This document shows positions 25,199 through 33,912 of a DNA stretch of 56,351 nucleotides, piece by piece (position 1 is the stretch's first letter; each line of letters begins with the position of its first letter). The position numbers and the translations under genes were made by a program. Below the pieces are notes generated by a model. That model made no database searches and was not told the origin of the DNA. It saw only the letters and a list, made by a program, of their open reading frames with translations. This DNA is from an uncultured cyanobacterium (GTDB lineage: Bacteria; Cyanobacteriota; Vampirovibrionia; Gastranaerophilales; Gastranaerophilaceae), in assembly GCA_902495705.1 (NCBI GenBank), contig CABUXT010000011.1, positions 1 to 56,351 on the forward strand, written 5' to 3'.

Positions 25199-25596
25199 TA
25201 TTTATTAACCTCTTTTAAAAATTCATTGTAATCTCTGATATATTCTTTTTCATCATAATGGGTGCTTGCAAGTACCATTAATTTGCAACCGTAAGAAAAA
25301 TGTCTCATTTCTCTCCACATCCCAGGACCTATATACAGAGCTTTTTCAGGACTATTTAACCATACTTTTTCTTGAGTTTTGCCATCATCTAACACAAATT
25401 GGCATGCTCCATCAATTGCAATGATTAGTTGCTCCAAATTTTTATGCGCATGTTTTCCGCGCTCCAAATCAGGAAGAGTATCAAAGATATAATAAACTCT
25501 TTTGATATCAAAAGGTATATTTTTATTGCTTTCTAGAGAAACAAGTTTCCCTCTTTCATCTCCAAACACTTTCATATTAATAAGTTTGTAATTCAT
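25198..25596 (-). CDS. dTDP-4-keto-6-deoxyglucose 3,4-ketoisomerase (FdtA/QdtA-like cupin)
   Basis: A 132-residue cupin (WxcM-like C-terminal family). The motif RGKHAHKNLEQLIIAIDG carries the two conserved histidines, followed by VWLNSPEKALYIGPGMWREM. The enzyme moves the keto group from C4 to C3 of dTDP-4-keto-6-deoxyglucose, the RfbB product, making the substrate of the aminotransferase at 21066. The start follows AAGGAGA. FdtA and QdtA differ in C4 stereochemistry and cannot be separated by inspection. Confidence 0.9.
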   Translation of the reverse strand: MNYKLINMKVFGDERGKLVSLESNKNIPFDIKRVYYIFDTLPDLERGKHAHKNLEQLIIAIDGACQFVLDDGKTQEKVWLNSPEKALYIGPGMWREMRHFSYGCKLMVLASTHYDEKEYIRDYNEFLKEVNK

Positions 25597-25608
25597 ATAT
25601 TCTCCTTC

Positions 25609-26400
25609 TTAATTCCTTTTATATATTGTAAAAGTGTGTCCCAAAATTGTTAAAAGCTTACGTCGTCTATCTGACGAATTGGTCAATGTAAAAATTTTGT
25701 TCAAAAATGTTTGTTTTTTTACTCCGCAATCGTGATTTTTAAACTGTGGGTCAATTGTTGAATAAAATTCAATGTCGCTTTTCTTAATCCCATCAAGTGC
25801 AGATGTTCCACAACTCAATGACCCTAGATGAATGATTTTGTCGCATCTTAATTTGAAGTTTTTTCTACCTTCATCTTGATTGGTTTTTAGTAAAAAATTA
25901 TCCCCACACCAAATTTTCATCTTTTGTGGAATTTCAGAAAAATGTGATTTTTCTCCAAAAATTGCAACACCCCAATATCCGATATATAAGTCATTTTTTA
26001 TTGGTAAATACTTGATTTCAGAGTCACGCGGATAGTCTTTTATTTCTTCAGGTTTGTAGCCAAATATTGATTTTTTATCAATTCCGACAAGTCCGACATT
26101 TTCTCCTTGCAAAAACGAATAAACATCCGATACTAAATTTTTCGGCAACAAAATATCATCATTAAGGATTCCGACATAATCAAATTTTGACTTCTCAACG
26201 CCAAGATTCCACGATGGATTTACAAACAAATTTTCATCAGGAATAATTACTCTTAATTTGTCAGACTTATATTCAAAACCCTTTAGCGAATTGTCAATTA
26301 AAATTATTTCGCCGACTACTGGGTCTTGATTTAATTCATCAAGCAACATTTTGAGAATTTTGGTGTCTTTTTGTAATGTCGGAATAACGATAGAAAACAT
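25609..26400 (-). CDS. Glycosyltransferase family 2
   Basis: A 263-residue GT2-like enzyme starting MFSIVIPTLQKD, with IILIDNS and the metal-binding NDD of VGILNDDILLP; WNLGVEKS is also typical. ATG 26400 is chosen because the conserved first strand starts there; upstream in-frame codons lie inside the ABC gene. The gap to the ABC stop is four bases and AGGAGG is within that gene's end. It is the second gene of the polysaccharide operon. Substrate unknown. Confidence 0.88.
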   Translation of the reverse strand: MFSIVIPTLQKDTKILKMLLDELNQDPVVGEIILIDNSLKGFEYKSDKLRVIIPDENLFVNPSWNLGVEKSKFDYVGILNDDILLPKNLVSDVYSFLQGENVGLVGIDKKSIFGYKPEEIKDYPRDSEIKYLPIKNDLYIGYWGVAIFGEKSHFSEIPQKMKIWCGDNFLLKTNQDEGRKNFKLRCDKIIHLGSLSCGTSALDGIKKSDIEFYSTIDPQFKNHDCGVKKQTFLNKIFTLTNSSDRRRKLLTILGHTFTIYKRN

Positions 26401-26404
26401 ACGC

Positions 26405-28189
26405 TTACGCTTTTGCCTCCTGTTTTTTGAATTGCATATCGTATAGCATTTTGTATGCGCCGTTTTCGATTTGTAATAGTTCATCGTGAGTGCCTTCTTC
26501 AACGATTTCACCTTGGTTAATTACAACGATTTTATCCGCGTTGCGAATAGTTGAAAGTCTGTGGGCGATTACAAATACGGTTTTGTCTTGCATCAAATTA
26601 TCGATAGCTTTTTGTACAATTGCTTCTGCTTTGTTGTCTAGGGCACTTGTTGCCTCATCAAGGATAATAATCGGGGCATCTTTCAAAAATGCTCTAGCAA
26701 TTGCAACACGTTGTTTTTGACCGCCTGAAAGTCTGATACCACGTTCACCGATTTGAGTTTCCAGTCCGTCTTTCAAAGTTGCAATAAAATCTTCCAAATA
26801 TGCCATCTCGATAGCTTTTTGCAACTGTTCTTTTGTTGCATTTTCATTGCCCAACATAATATTTTCTCTGATTGTTCCTGAGAACAAGAAATTATCTTGG
26901 AATACAACCGCAATATTTTGTCTCAACGAATACAACGTGTAATCTCTGATATCAGTTTCGTTGATTTGAATTGAGCCTGATTTAACATCATAAAAACGAG
27001 GAATTAGACTCACGATTGTAGATTTGCCACCACCAGAATTACCGACAAATGCGATAGTTTGACCTTTATGAATATCAAGGTTGATATTTTTTAATATCGG
27101 AGTATTTTTTACATATTCAAAATTAACATCTTTAAATCTGATATGTTCAGGGTAAGTCAAAACTTTGGCATTTTCTTTATCTTTGATTTTTGGAGTTGAA
27201 TCAAGTACACCAAAGATTTTTTCAATGGCAAAGAATGAGAATTGAACAGCGTTTAAGTTGTTTCCGATGTTTTTAACTGGAGTATATAATAAAATCAATG
27301 CTGTAATGAATGATACAAAGTTACCGCTTGTAATAGTGTTAGACAAAATCAAATGAGAACCAACACCAATTGCACCTGCAATACCGACAGATACAATTAC
27401 GTGCATCATTGGAGATAGCCATTGAGTTTTTTGTACCATTTTTATTTTTAGATTGAAAATGTTATTTAGAATATTTTCAAATTTATTTGTTTCGTTTTGA
27501 GCAAGGTTATATGATGTGATAGTTTTGTTACCTGCATAAACTTCGTTAAATTCAGTGATAATAGCTGAATCCGCAACAATTGCTTTATTCATAACACCCT
27601 TGATACGTTTTTGGATTTTTGCAACAGGTGCAAATGCACAAGCCAAAACAACACACGCAATCAATGCTAATTGCCAAGAGTTGTAGAACAAAACACACAC
27701 CAAAGAAATTGATGAGAAAATTCTTTGAGCAAATACACTCAAATTGTTCAATAACCCAGCACATGCCGTATCTGCTTGGTTGTTGAATTGGAAAACAATA
27801 TCACCTGATTTTTTCTTGTCATAGAATGAAGTTTCAAAGGTCAAAAGTTTTCTGAACAATTGATATTTCAAACCATTGGTGATTTTTCCGCCAACCCAAG
27901 TTGAAAGATATGCTGACAGATATTTCAAACCACCTTGAATTGATGTGAATGCAACAATCCCAATCGGAATGTACCAAGGCGACTGAATACTTTTGTCTAC
28001 CATTACGATATCCATATATGGTTTTAGCGCAAGTGCGATAACCGCATCCAACGAACCTATCGGAATACAGATTAACATTGAACATAATGCTCTAAACCAA
28101 ATTGGCTTGACATAAGGCCACATGCGCTTGTAGTTTACATAAAATCTCTGATTGTTTAAAATGTTTTCTAAATTTTCCTTAATTCCCAT
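26405..28189 (-). CDS. ABC exporter, fused permease and ATPase (MsbA/PglK-type)
   Basis: A 594-residue half-transporter. The N-terminal six-helix ABC membrane domain (about 20-310) is followed by the ATPase (about 345-585) with Walker A GNSGGGKST, signature LSGGQKQR, Walker B IIILDEATSALD and the H-loop AHRLST. Family members flip lipid A or lipid-linked oligosaccharides across the inner membrane; its place at the head of a glycan locus fits the second role. ATG 28189 is preferred over an upstream in-frame codon because AAGGA stands five bases before it. Confidence 0.92.
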   Translation of the reverse strand: MGIKENLENILNNQRFYVNYKRMWPYVKPIWFRALCSMLICIPIGSLDAVIALALKPYMDIVMVDKSIQSPWYIPIGIVAFTSIQGGLKYLSAYLSTWVGGKITNGLKYQLFRKLLTFETSFYDKKKSGDIVFQFNNQADTACAGLLNNLSVFAQRIFSSISLVCVLFYNSWQLALIACVVLACAFAPVAKIQKRIKGVMNKAIVADSAIITEFNEVYAGNKTITSYNLAQNETNKFENILNNIFNLKIKMVQKTQWLSPMMHVIVSVGIAGAIGVGSHLILSNTITSGNFVSFITALILLYTPVKNIGNNLNAVQFSFFAIEKIFGVLDSTPKIKDKENAKVLTYPEHIRFKDVNFEYVKNTPILKNINLDIHKGQTIAFVGNSGGGKSTIVSLIPRFYDVKSGSIQINETDIRDYTLYSLRQNIAVVFQDNFLFSGTIRENIMLGNENATKEQLQKAIEMAYLEDFIATLKDGLETQIGERGIRLSGGQKQRVAIARAFLKDAPIIILDEATSALDNKAEAIVQKAIDNLMQDKTVFVIAHRLSTIRNADKIVVINQGEIVEEGTHDELLQIENGAYKMLYDMQFKKQEAKA

Positions 28190-28213
28190 AAAAATCCTTA
28201 CAAGCTGCATTTG

Positions 28214-28235
28214 TTGTACCCAATTTTAGGTACAA
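28214..28235. promoter_or_regulatory. Perfect inverted repeat upstream of the polysaccharide operon
   Basis: TTGTACC and GGTACAA separated by eight bases, 25 bases before the ABC gene start; another GGTAC follows at 28267. Placement and symmetry fit an operator, but no matching regulator is identified. Confidence 0.35.
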
Positions 28236-28245
28236 AATTTATACT

Positions 28246-28266
28246 AAAACTTTTGTTCAAAGTTTT
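28246..28266. promoter_or_regulatory. Hairpin AAAACTTT/AAAGTTTT upstream of the ABC gene
   Basis: A perfect 8-bp stem with a 5-base loop next to the TTGTACC repeat. It could be a weak terminator for the opposite strand or part of a control region. The rest of 28267-28410 shows no gene. Confidence 0.35.
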
Positions 28267-28410
28267 GGTACTTACAGCTCTTATCTTATATATATTCTTA
28301 ATTCCATTGCGCCAAACTAACTTTCGCGCTACAAAAATCTTATCTCAAAAAATGCTAAAAATAAATAATTTTAGAACTTGATGATTAATATTTATTAACT
28401 GAATCAGGTG

Positions 28411-28587
28411 TCAACAATTCACCATAAAATGTTGATTGTTATAATTTGAGACATTTTCGGATTTTATCTCGGTAATTTCATAATTTTCTAAACATAGATT
28501 TAACGCTGTTCGTAATTTTTCTAATTCCAAATTGTTTAAAACTGGAAGCATTTGTTGTGTGATTTCATTGATAATTTGATTTTTCAT
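28411..28587 (-). pseudogene. 58-residue ORF resembling the N-terminal arm of a tyrosine integrase (likely stub)
   Basis: The ORF begins MKNQIINEITQQML and continues LNNLELEKLRTALNLCLENYEI, the pattern seen at the start of many phage-type site-specific integrases of gut bacteria, just before their core-binding domain. It then stops, and no catalytic R-H-R-Y region follows in any frame. It has an excellent ribosome-binding site (AAGGAG, seven bases before the ATG), which argues that the start was functional. It is divergent from hsdM. Either a truncated recombinase or, less likely, a free small protein. Confidence 0.5.
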
Positions 28588-28674
28588 ATTTTTCTCCTTT
28601 TTCTTTTTATAAAAGGTAAAATCTTTTAATTATAACATTTCTAATAGTCGTATTAAGACACAATAAATTTGTTA

Positions 28675-28703
28675 TTTACAAAAGGGTCTAATATCTATAT
28701 TTA
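28675..28703 (+). promoter_or_regulatory. Candidate promoter of the restriction-modification operon
   Basis: TTTACA, a 17-base spacer and TATTTA upstream of hsdM. The match is moderate and this is the only reasonable pair in the gap. Confidence 0.3.
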
Positions 28704-28751
28704 TGATAGAATTAGCGTGTTAAATAGGTGTTTTATCTAACGAGGGTTAAT

Positions 28752-30263
28752 ATGGCAGAGAAGAATAGTGCAAATATCGGTTTTGAAGAACAATTATGGA
28801 AGGCAGCTTGTGTATTATGGGGGCATATTCCTGCTGCAGAATATCGAAAAGTTATCGTTGGTTTAATTTTTCTAAGATATATTTCAAGTGTTTTTGATAA
28901 AAAGTATCAACAACTTTTAGCAGAAGGCGACGGTTTTGAAAACGATAAAGATGAATATACTGCCGAAAATATCTTCTTTGTGCCTGAAGAAGCTCGTTGG
29001 TCGAAGATTTCGGGAAACGCACATACTCCTGAAATTGGCAAAGTTCTTGATGAGGCTATGCTTGCGATTGAAAGAGAAAATAAGTCTTTAAAAGGTGTTT
29101 TGCCTAAGAACTATGGTTCACCTGATTTGGATAAAAGAGTTTTGGGTGAAGTTGTTGATTTGTTTACAAATAATATCAAGATGGATGATACGGAAGAAAG
29201 TAAGGACTTGTTGGGTAGAACTTATGAATACTGTATTGCTCAATTTGCAGCTTATGAAGGTACAAAAGGCGGTGAATTTTACACGCCACAAAGTATTGTA
29301 AAAACTCTTGTTGAAATTCTTAAACCGTTTGAAAATTGTAGAGTTTATGACCCTTGTTGCGGATCCGGTGGTATGTTTGTTCAATCTGTAAAATTCTTAC
29401 AAGCACACAGCGGAAATCGTGATAGAATTTCGGTTTATGGCCAAGAATCAAATGCTGATACTTGGAAAATGGCAAAAATGAATATGGCAATTCGAGGTGT
29501 TGATGCTGATTTTGGACCTTCTCATGCTGATACGTTTTTTAATGATTTGCACCCGACTTTAAAAGCAGATTTTATTATGGCAAACCCTCCATTTAATCTT
29601 TCAAATTGGGGACAAGATAAACTTCAAGATGATGTAAGGTGGAAATATGGAGTTCCACCTGCCGGAAATGCCAACTTCGCTTGGATACAACATATGATTC
29701 ACCACCTTGCACCAAATGGTAAAATCGGTTTGGTACTTGCAAACGGAGCGTTATCTAGCCAAACAAGCGGTGAGGGAGAAATCAGAAAAAGAATTATTGA
29801 AAACGATTTGATTGAGGGTATTGTTGCACTGCCAACTCAATTATTTTATAGCGTAACAATTCCTGTAACTCTATGGTTTATCTCAAAAAATAAAAAACAA
29901 AAAGGTAAAACTTTGTTTATCGATGCTCGTAAAATGGGCTATATGGTAGATAGAAAGCACAGGGATTTTACAGATGAAGATATTAAAAAACTATCCGATA
30001 CATTTACCAAATTCCAAGAAGGAACACTGGAAGATGTAAAAGGATTTTGTGCCGTGACATCAACAGAAGATATTGCAAAACAAGACTATATTCTAACTCC
30101 AGGTCGTTATGTTGGAATTGAAGAACAAGAAGATGATGGCGAACCTTTTGAAGATAAAATGAAAAGATTGACCTCCGAACTTTCTGAAATGTTTACAAAA
30201 TCAAATGAGTTGCAAGATGAAATCAAGAAAAACTTAGCAGCAATTGGATTTGAAGTGAAGTAG
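28752..30263 (+). CDS. hsdM: Type I restriction-modification system, adenine methyltransferase subunit
   Basis: The 503-residue M subunit of a type I system; with HsdS it methylates adenine at the target site. The N-terminal helical HsdM_N domain is followed by the Rossmann methylase with AdoMet motif DPCCGSGGMF at about 199-208 and the catalytic NPPF at about 278-281, the N6-adenine type. GEFYTPQSIVK is also diagnostic. An upstream codon adds eight residues, but ATG 28752 follows GAGGGTTAAT. It is first in an operon that also holds hsdS and hsdR. Confidence 0.96.
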   Translation: MAEKNSANIGFEEQLWKAACVLWGHIPAAEYRKVIVGLIFLRYISSVFDKKYQQLLAEGDGFENDKDEYTAENIFFVPEEARWSKISGNAHTPEIGKVLDEAMLAIERENKSLKGVLPKNYGSPDLDKRVLGEVVDLFTNNIKMDDTEESKDLLGRTYEYCIAQFAAYEGTKGGEFYTPQSIVKTLVEILKPFENCRVYDPCCGSGGMFVQSVKFLQAHSGNRDRISVYGQESNADTWKMAKMNMAIRGVDADFGPSHADTFFNDLHPTLKADFIMANPPFNLSNWGQDKLQDDVRWKYGVPPAGNANFAWIQHMIHHLAPNGKIGLVLANGALSSQTSGEGEIRKRIIENDLIEGIVALPTQLFYSVTIPVTLWFISKNKKQKGKTLFIDARKMGYMVDRKHRDFTDEDIKKLSDTFTKFQEGTLEDVKGFCAVTSTEDIAKQDYILTPGRYVGIEEQEDDGEPFEDKMKRLTSELSEMFTKSNELQDEIKKNLAAIGFEVK

Positions 30264-30276
30264 GAGAAAAAATACA

Positions 30277-31269
30277 ATGACAGATTTATCAAAAGGACAA
30301 ATTGTAATATACGAAAATAATGGTAATAGTAATCTTGAAGTTATTCAAGAAGATAATACTTTATGGTTAAGTGCGGAAAAAATAGCAAAACTTTTCGGAA
30401 AAGATAGAACAACTATACAAAGGCATATTGCAAAAATCTACAAAGAACAAGAATTGCAAGAAAGTTCAACTTGTGCATTTATTGCACAAGTTCAAAAGGA
30501 AGGCACAAGGCAGGTTTCAAGAAATATTCCTTATTATAATTTAGATGTAATCCTCGCAGTAGGTTATAGAGTTACGTCTAAAACAGCCACAGAGTTTCGT
30601 AAATGGGCAACAAAAATCTTGCATAAATATATACTGGAAGGTTATGCCATAAACGAAGATAAACTCAAAATTGAACGAGAAAAAGTAAAAACTTTGCAAA
30701 ACATAATTAGTTTGCTTTCAAGAAGCTTAAATAATCAAATTGAGAATTTGGGAGATGCACAAAATGTTGCAAAACTGCTTGATAATTTTGCACATGGACT
30801 TGATTTACTTGATAATTTTGACCATAAGACCTTAGATAGTAAAGGAAATACTCAAAAAGAGGCTATAAGAGTTACTGAAGATGAATTTTTGCAAGTTATT
30901 GACAAGATGAAATCAGAGTTTGCAAGTGATGTATTTGCGAACCCAAAAGACGGCAGTTTTGCAAGTTCTGTTAATCAAATTTACCAAACCTTTGATGGTC
31001 AGGAACTTTATCCGACATTGGAAGAAAAGGCGGCAATGTTATTGTATTTAATAACAAAAAATCATTCATTTTCAGATGGTAATAAACGAATTGCGGCAAG
31101 TTGTTTCTTGTATTTTATGGATAAAAACGGAATTTTGTATAAAAACGGTACTCCAATTATAGATAATGCGACCTTGTTTTCAATGACTTTGCTAATAGCA
31201 GAAAGCAATCCGAAGAAAATGGAAACAATAAAAGATGTTGTAGTTAGTGTACTGAATGGGGGTAGATAG
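30277..31269 (+). CDS. RhuM-type N-terminus fused to Fic/Doc domain
   Basis: A 330-residue protein. Residues about 1-125 match the virulence-protein RhuM family (IVIYENN, LWLSAEKIAKLFGKDRTTI, RQVSRNIPYYNLDVILAVGYRV, FRKWAT). The C-terminal half is a Fic/Doc domain with the motif HSFSDGNKR at 263-271, a Doc/AMPylase-like version of HxFxxGNxR. Fic proteins transfer AMP or phosphate to target proteins. Such RhuM-Fic proteins recur inside type I restriction operons, but their task there is not known. It lies 13 bases after hsdM and runs directly into a 54-residue ORF. Confidence 0.88.
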   Translation: MTDLSKGQIVIYENNGNSNLEVIQEDNTLWLSAEKIAKLFGKDRTTIQRHIAKIYKEQELQESSTCAFIAQVQKEGTRQVSRNIPYYNLDVILAVGYRVTSKTATEFRKWATKILHKYILEGYAINEDKLKIEREKVKTLQNIISLLSRSLNNQIENLGDAQNVAKLLDNFAHGLDLLDNFDHKTLDSKGNTQKEAIRVTEDEFLQVIDKMKSEFASDVFANPKDGSFASSVNQIYQTFDGQELYPTLEEKAAMLLYLITKNHSFSDGNKRIAASCFLYFMDKNGILYKNGTPIIDNATLFSMTLLIAESNPKKMETIKDVVVSVLNGGR

Positions 31270-31434
31270 ATGAACCAAGCAGAATATTTATTCAAAGCAA
31301 AAAATGTTTTAGAAGTTTTGGAAAGAATATTAAACAATAAATTTGTATCTAATGAAGAAAGAATAAAAGCAATTAATGATGCTTATGACTTATTACAACA
31401 TGATTTGAGAAATCAACAACAGCATGGAGTATAA
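31270..31434 (+). CDS. Small 54-residue helical protein in the hsd operon
   Basis: The start abuts the RhuM-Fic stop (TAGATG), and the stop is one base before the preferred hsdS start, so its frame is packed exactly between two genes. The protein (MNQAEYLFKAKNVLEVLERI..., ending QQQHGV) is short, charged and probably two helices. A GGGGG run in the end of the upstream gene could act as ribosome-binding site. No family recognised. It could be an antitoxin or modulator of the Fic protein, judged only from position. Confidence 0.6.
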   Translation: MNQAEYLFKAKNVLEVLERILNNKFVSNEERIKAINDAYDLLQHDLRNQQQHGV

Positions 31435-31435
31435 A

Positions 31436-32635
31436 ATGACCTCTAAAGAATGGAAAAAATACAAATTTAGTAAATTAGTTTATATCTTAGGCGGAGGGAC
31501 TCCTAAAACTACCGTTCCAGAATATTGGAATGGGACCATTCCTTGGTTATCTGTTAAAGATTTTAATTCTGGAGAAAAGTTTGTATATACAACAGAAAAA
31601 ACAATAACACAATTAGGTTTAGAAAAAAGTTCAACTCAGCTGCTCAAAAAAAATGATATTATCTTATCTGCAAGAGGTACGGTGGGAGAAATTGCAGTTA
31701 TTCCATTTTTAATGGCATTTAACCAATCTTGTTATGGTATCAGAGCTAAAGAAGAAATTATTAATTCTGATTTTTTATATTACTTGTTAAAGAACAGTAT
31801 TACTCTTTTAAAGCATAATACTCATGGTTCTGTATTTGATACGATTACAAGAGAGACGTTTGATAATATTGAAATCAAACTCCCTCCCCTAGAAACACAA
31901 CAAAAAATAGCAAAGGTTTTGAGTGCGATTGATGATAAAATTGAATTAAATAATTCTATAAATAATAATTTAGAACAACAAGCTCAAGCTATATTTAAAG
32001 AAACTATTTCAAAAATTTGTAATAATTCAAAAAATGGATGTATTGGAGATTATTGTGCTATAAAATCGGGATTTGCATTTAAAGGTTCTTGGTGGCAAAA
32101 CACTGGAATTAAAGTTATAAAAATTAAAACAATCGACAATGATAATATTAATTTTAATGACTGTTCTTATGTTTCAGAAGATAAAATTCAATATGCTAAA
32201 GATTTTATTGTAAAAGGTGGAGATTTATTAATTGCGATGACTGGTGCAACAATAGGTAAATTTGCAATTGTACCTAAAGTTAATGAAACTATTTTAGTCA
32301 ATCAACGTGTTGGCAAATTTTTCTTAGGGGAAAATCCTGTTCAAAATTTACCATTTTTATATTGCACTTTGAAAGAACAAGATGTAATCAATGAATTAAT
32401 TAATAAAGGACAGGGGAGTGCACAACCAAATATTAGTGGAAGTGATATAATGAATACTTTATGTTATTTCCCAGAAAAACAAAATATTGTTGACTTTAAT
32501 AATTTATGCACCCCCATATTTGAGAAAATTATCAACAATAAATATGAGAATTATCATTTGATAAAACTTCGAGACACTTTATTACCCAAACTTATGAGTG
32601 GTGAAATTGATGTTTCCAAGGTTGAGATTTTATAA
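31436..32635 (+). CDS. hsdS: Type I restriction-modification system, specificity subunit
   Basis: A 399-residue S subunit with two target-recognition domains, each followed by a conserved helical spacer. The first repeat starts WKKYKFSKLVYILGGGTPK and its spacer is PPLETQQKIAKVLSAIDDKIELNN; the second ends KLRDTLLPKLMSGEIDV. It selects the bipartite DNA target for HsdM and HsdR. The start codon choice is between 31424 and 31436; the latter has GGAG seven bases upstream and does not overlap the small ORF deeply. Recognition sequence cannot be predicted by eye. Confidence 0.94.
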   Translation: MTSKEWKKYKFSKLVYILGGGTPKTTVPEYWNGTIPWLSVKDFNSGEKFVYTTEKTITQLGLEKSSTQLLKKNDIILSARGTVGEIAVIPFLMAFNQSCYGIRAKEEIINSDFLYYLLKNSITLLKHNTHGSVFDTITRETFDNIEIKLPPLETQQKIAKVLSAIDDKIELNNSINNNLEQQAQAIFKETISKICNNSKNGCIGDYCAIKSGFAFKGSWWQNTGIKVIKIKTIDNDNINFNDCSYVSEDKIQYAKDFIVKGGDLLIAMTGATIGKFAIVPKVNETILVNQRVGKFFLGENPVQNLPFLYCTLKEQDVINELINKGQGSAQPNISGSDIMNTLCYFPEKQNIVDFNNLCTPIFEKIINNKYENYHLIKLRDTLLPKLMSGEIDVSKVEIL

Positions 32636-32656
32636 TAATTATATACTTTTAGACAC

Positions 32657-32685
32657 TTGACAATTTGCAATAATAAGACTAATAT
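32657..32685 (+). promoter_or_regulatory. Internal promoter before the RloA-like gene
   Basis: A perfect -35 TTGACA, a 17-base spacer and TAATAT in the 83-base gap after hsdS. It could drive the RloAB pair and hsdR separately from hsdM-hsdS. Confidence 0.55.
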
Positions 32686-32718
32686 GTAATAGAATATGCA
32701 AAAAGGCGGGATAATTAC

Positions 32719-33912
32719 ATGATTCATAATTTTAAAGTTGAAAATTTTTATAGTATTAATGAAAAACAAGAATTAGATTTTACTTCAAATAATAAATATA
32801 GTGACAGTTATACTGACTTTAAATCTAGTTACGTTAGTAACATTAGTTGTTTTGTTGGGGCAAATGCATCAGGAAAAACAAATATATTTAAGGCTCTGGC
32901 ATTTTTGTTATGGTTTGCTGAAAAATCCTTTTATCGAGTTAATGATGCAGGAGACGATTTTTTATTTCAGCCTCATAAACTTAGAGAGGGAGATGTAACA
33001 ACATTTGAGTTGCTATTTGATATTAATGATATTCTATATAAATATGAATTGGTTCTAACTACAGAAAAAGTTATTAGCGAGATACTTGAAATAAAATCGG
33101 TAAAGGGTTATTCATATTTGTATAAATTAACAAATATAGATGGTGAAATTAATATAAAATACAATAGAGCAAAGCTGCTTGCTCCGATTAATAAAAAAGA
33201 TGAAAATAGATTTAAAACCAAACAAAATGCGACTTTTTTATCCTTTTTAATAGGAACTGGCTATTTAGAAGAATTGAATTTTAGTTCTATCTCTCCTGCA
33301 AGATTTTCAAATGTTTTTGTTGCTGGTCCTAGAAGTTTCGACCAAATTTCCGAGTCAATATTTTTAACAAAAGAATTAGAATCAACCGATATTAGATCAA
33401 AACTCTTGCCATATTTAAAAAGTTTTGATTTTGGAATTGAAAATTTTTCAGAAGATAAATCTTCAGTTAGAGTTGGAAATATAGATTTAGTTGAGTTTAA
33501 ACATTCTGGTTTAAATAAAACTTTTAATATATCTGCTATTGATGAATCGGCAGGAACAATAAAAGGTACATTTCTTTTACTAAAATTATTAGATATTCTT
33601 GAGAAGGGTGGCATTGCCATAATTGATGAGTTAGATGCTCGATTACATTATGATATTGCACGAAAACTTATTAGTCTTTTTGCAAACAAAGATTCAAATG
33701 TTAAACACGCTCAATTATTTTTCTCTACACATCAACCATTATTTTTAAATGACAGAGATAAGAAACAAATATTCTTATGTTATAAAGAAAACTGTATAGA
33801 CACCGAAATTTATCGATTAGATGATGTTGAAGGAGTTAGAAATACCGAAAACTTTTTTGAAAAATATTTATCTGGTGAATATGGGGCAACGCCAAGAATA
33901 GGAAAATGCTAA
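32719..33912 (+). CDS. RloA/AbiL-like AAA ATPase (COG1106)
   Basis: A 397-residue SMC/RecF-like ATPase of the COG1106 group. It starts with MIHNFKVENFYSINEKQELDF, has Walker A GANASGKTN at about 47-54, a D-loop region DESAGT, Walker B with IAIIDELDARLH at about 300, and FFSTHQPLFL with the H-switch near 340. RloA (restriction-linked ORF) and the ATPases of AbiL and PARIS anti-phage systems share this build and act with a TOPRIM partner. The stop overlaps the next start as TAATG, so the two are made together. Role in phage defence is inferred. Confidence 0.85.
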   Translation: MIHNFKVENFYSINEKQELDFTSNNKYSDSYTDFKSSYVSNISCFVGANASGKTNIFKALAFLLWFAEKSFYRVNDAGDDFLFQPHKLREGDVTTFELLFDINDILYKYELVLTTEKVISEILEIKSVKGYSYLYKLTNIDGEINIKYNRAKLLAPINKKDENRFKTKQNATFLSFLIGTGYLEELNFSSISPARFSNVFVAGPRSFDQISESIFLTKELESTDIRSKLLPYLKSFDFGIENFSEDKSSVRVGNIDLVEFKHSGLNKTFNISAIDESAGTIKGTFLLLKLLDILEKGGIAIIDELDARLHYDIARKLISLFANKDSNVKHAQLFFSTHQPLFLNDRDKKQIFLCYKENCIDTEIYRLDDVEGVRNTENFFEKYLSGEYGATPRIGKC

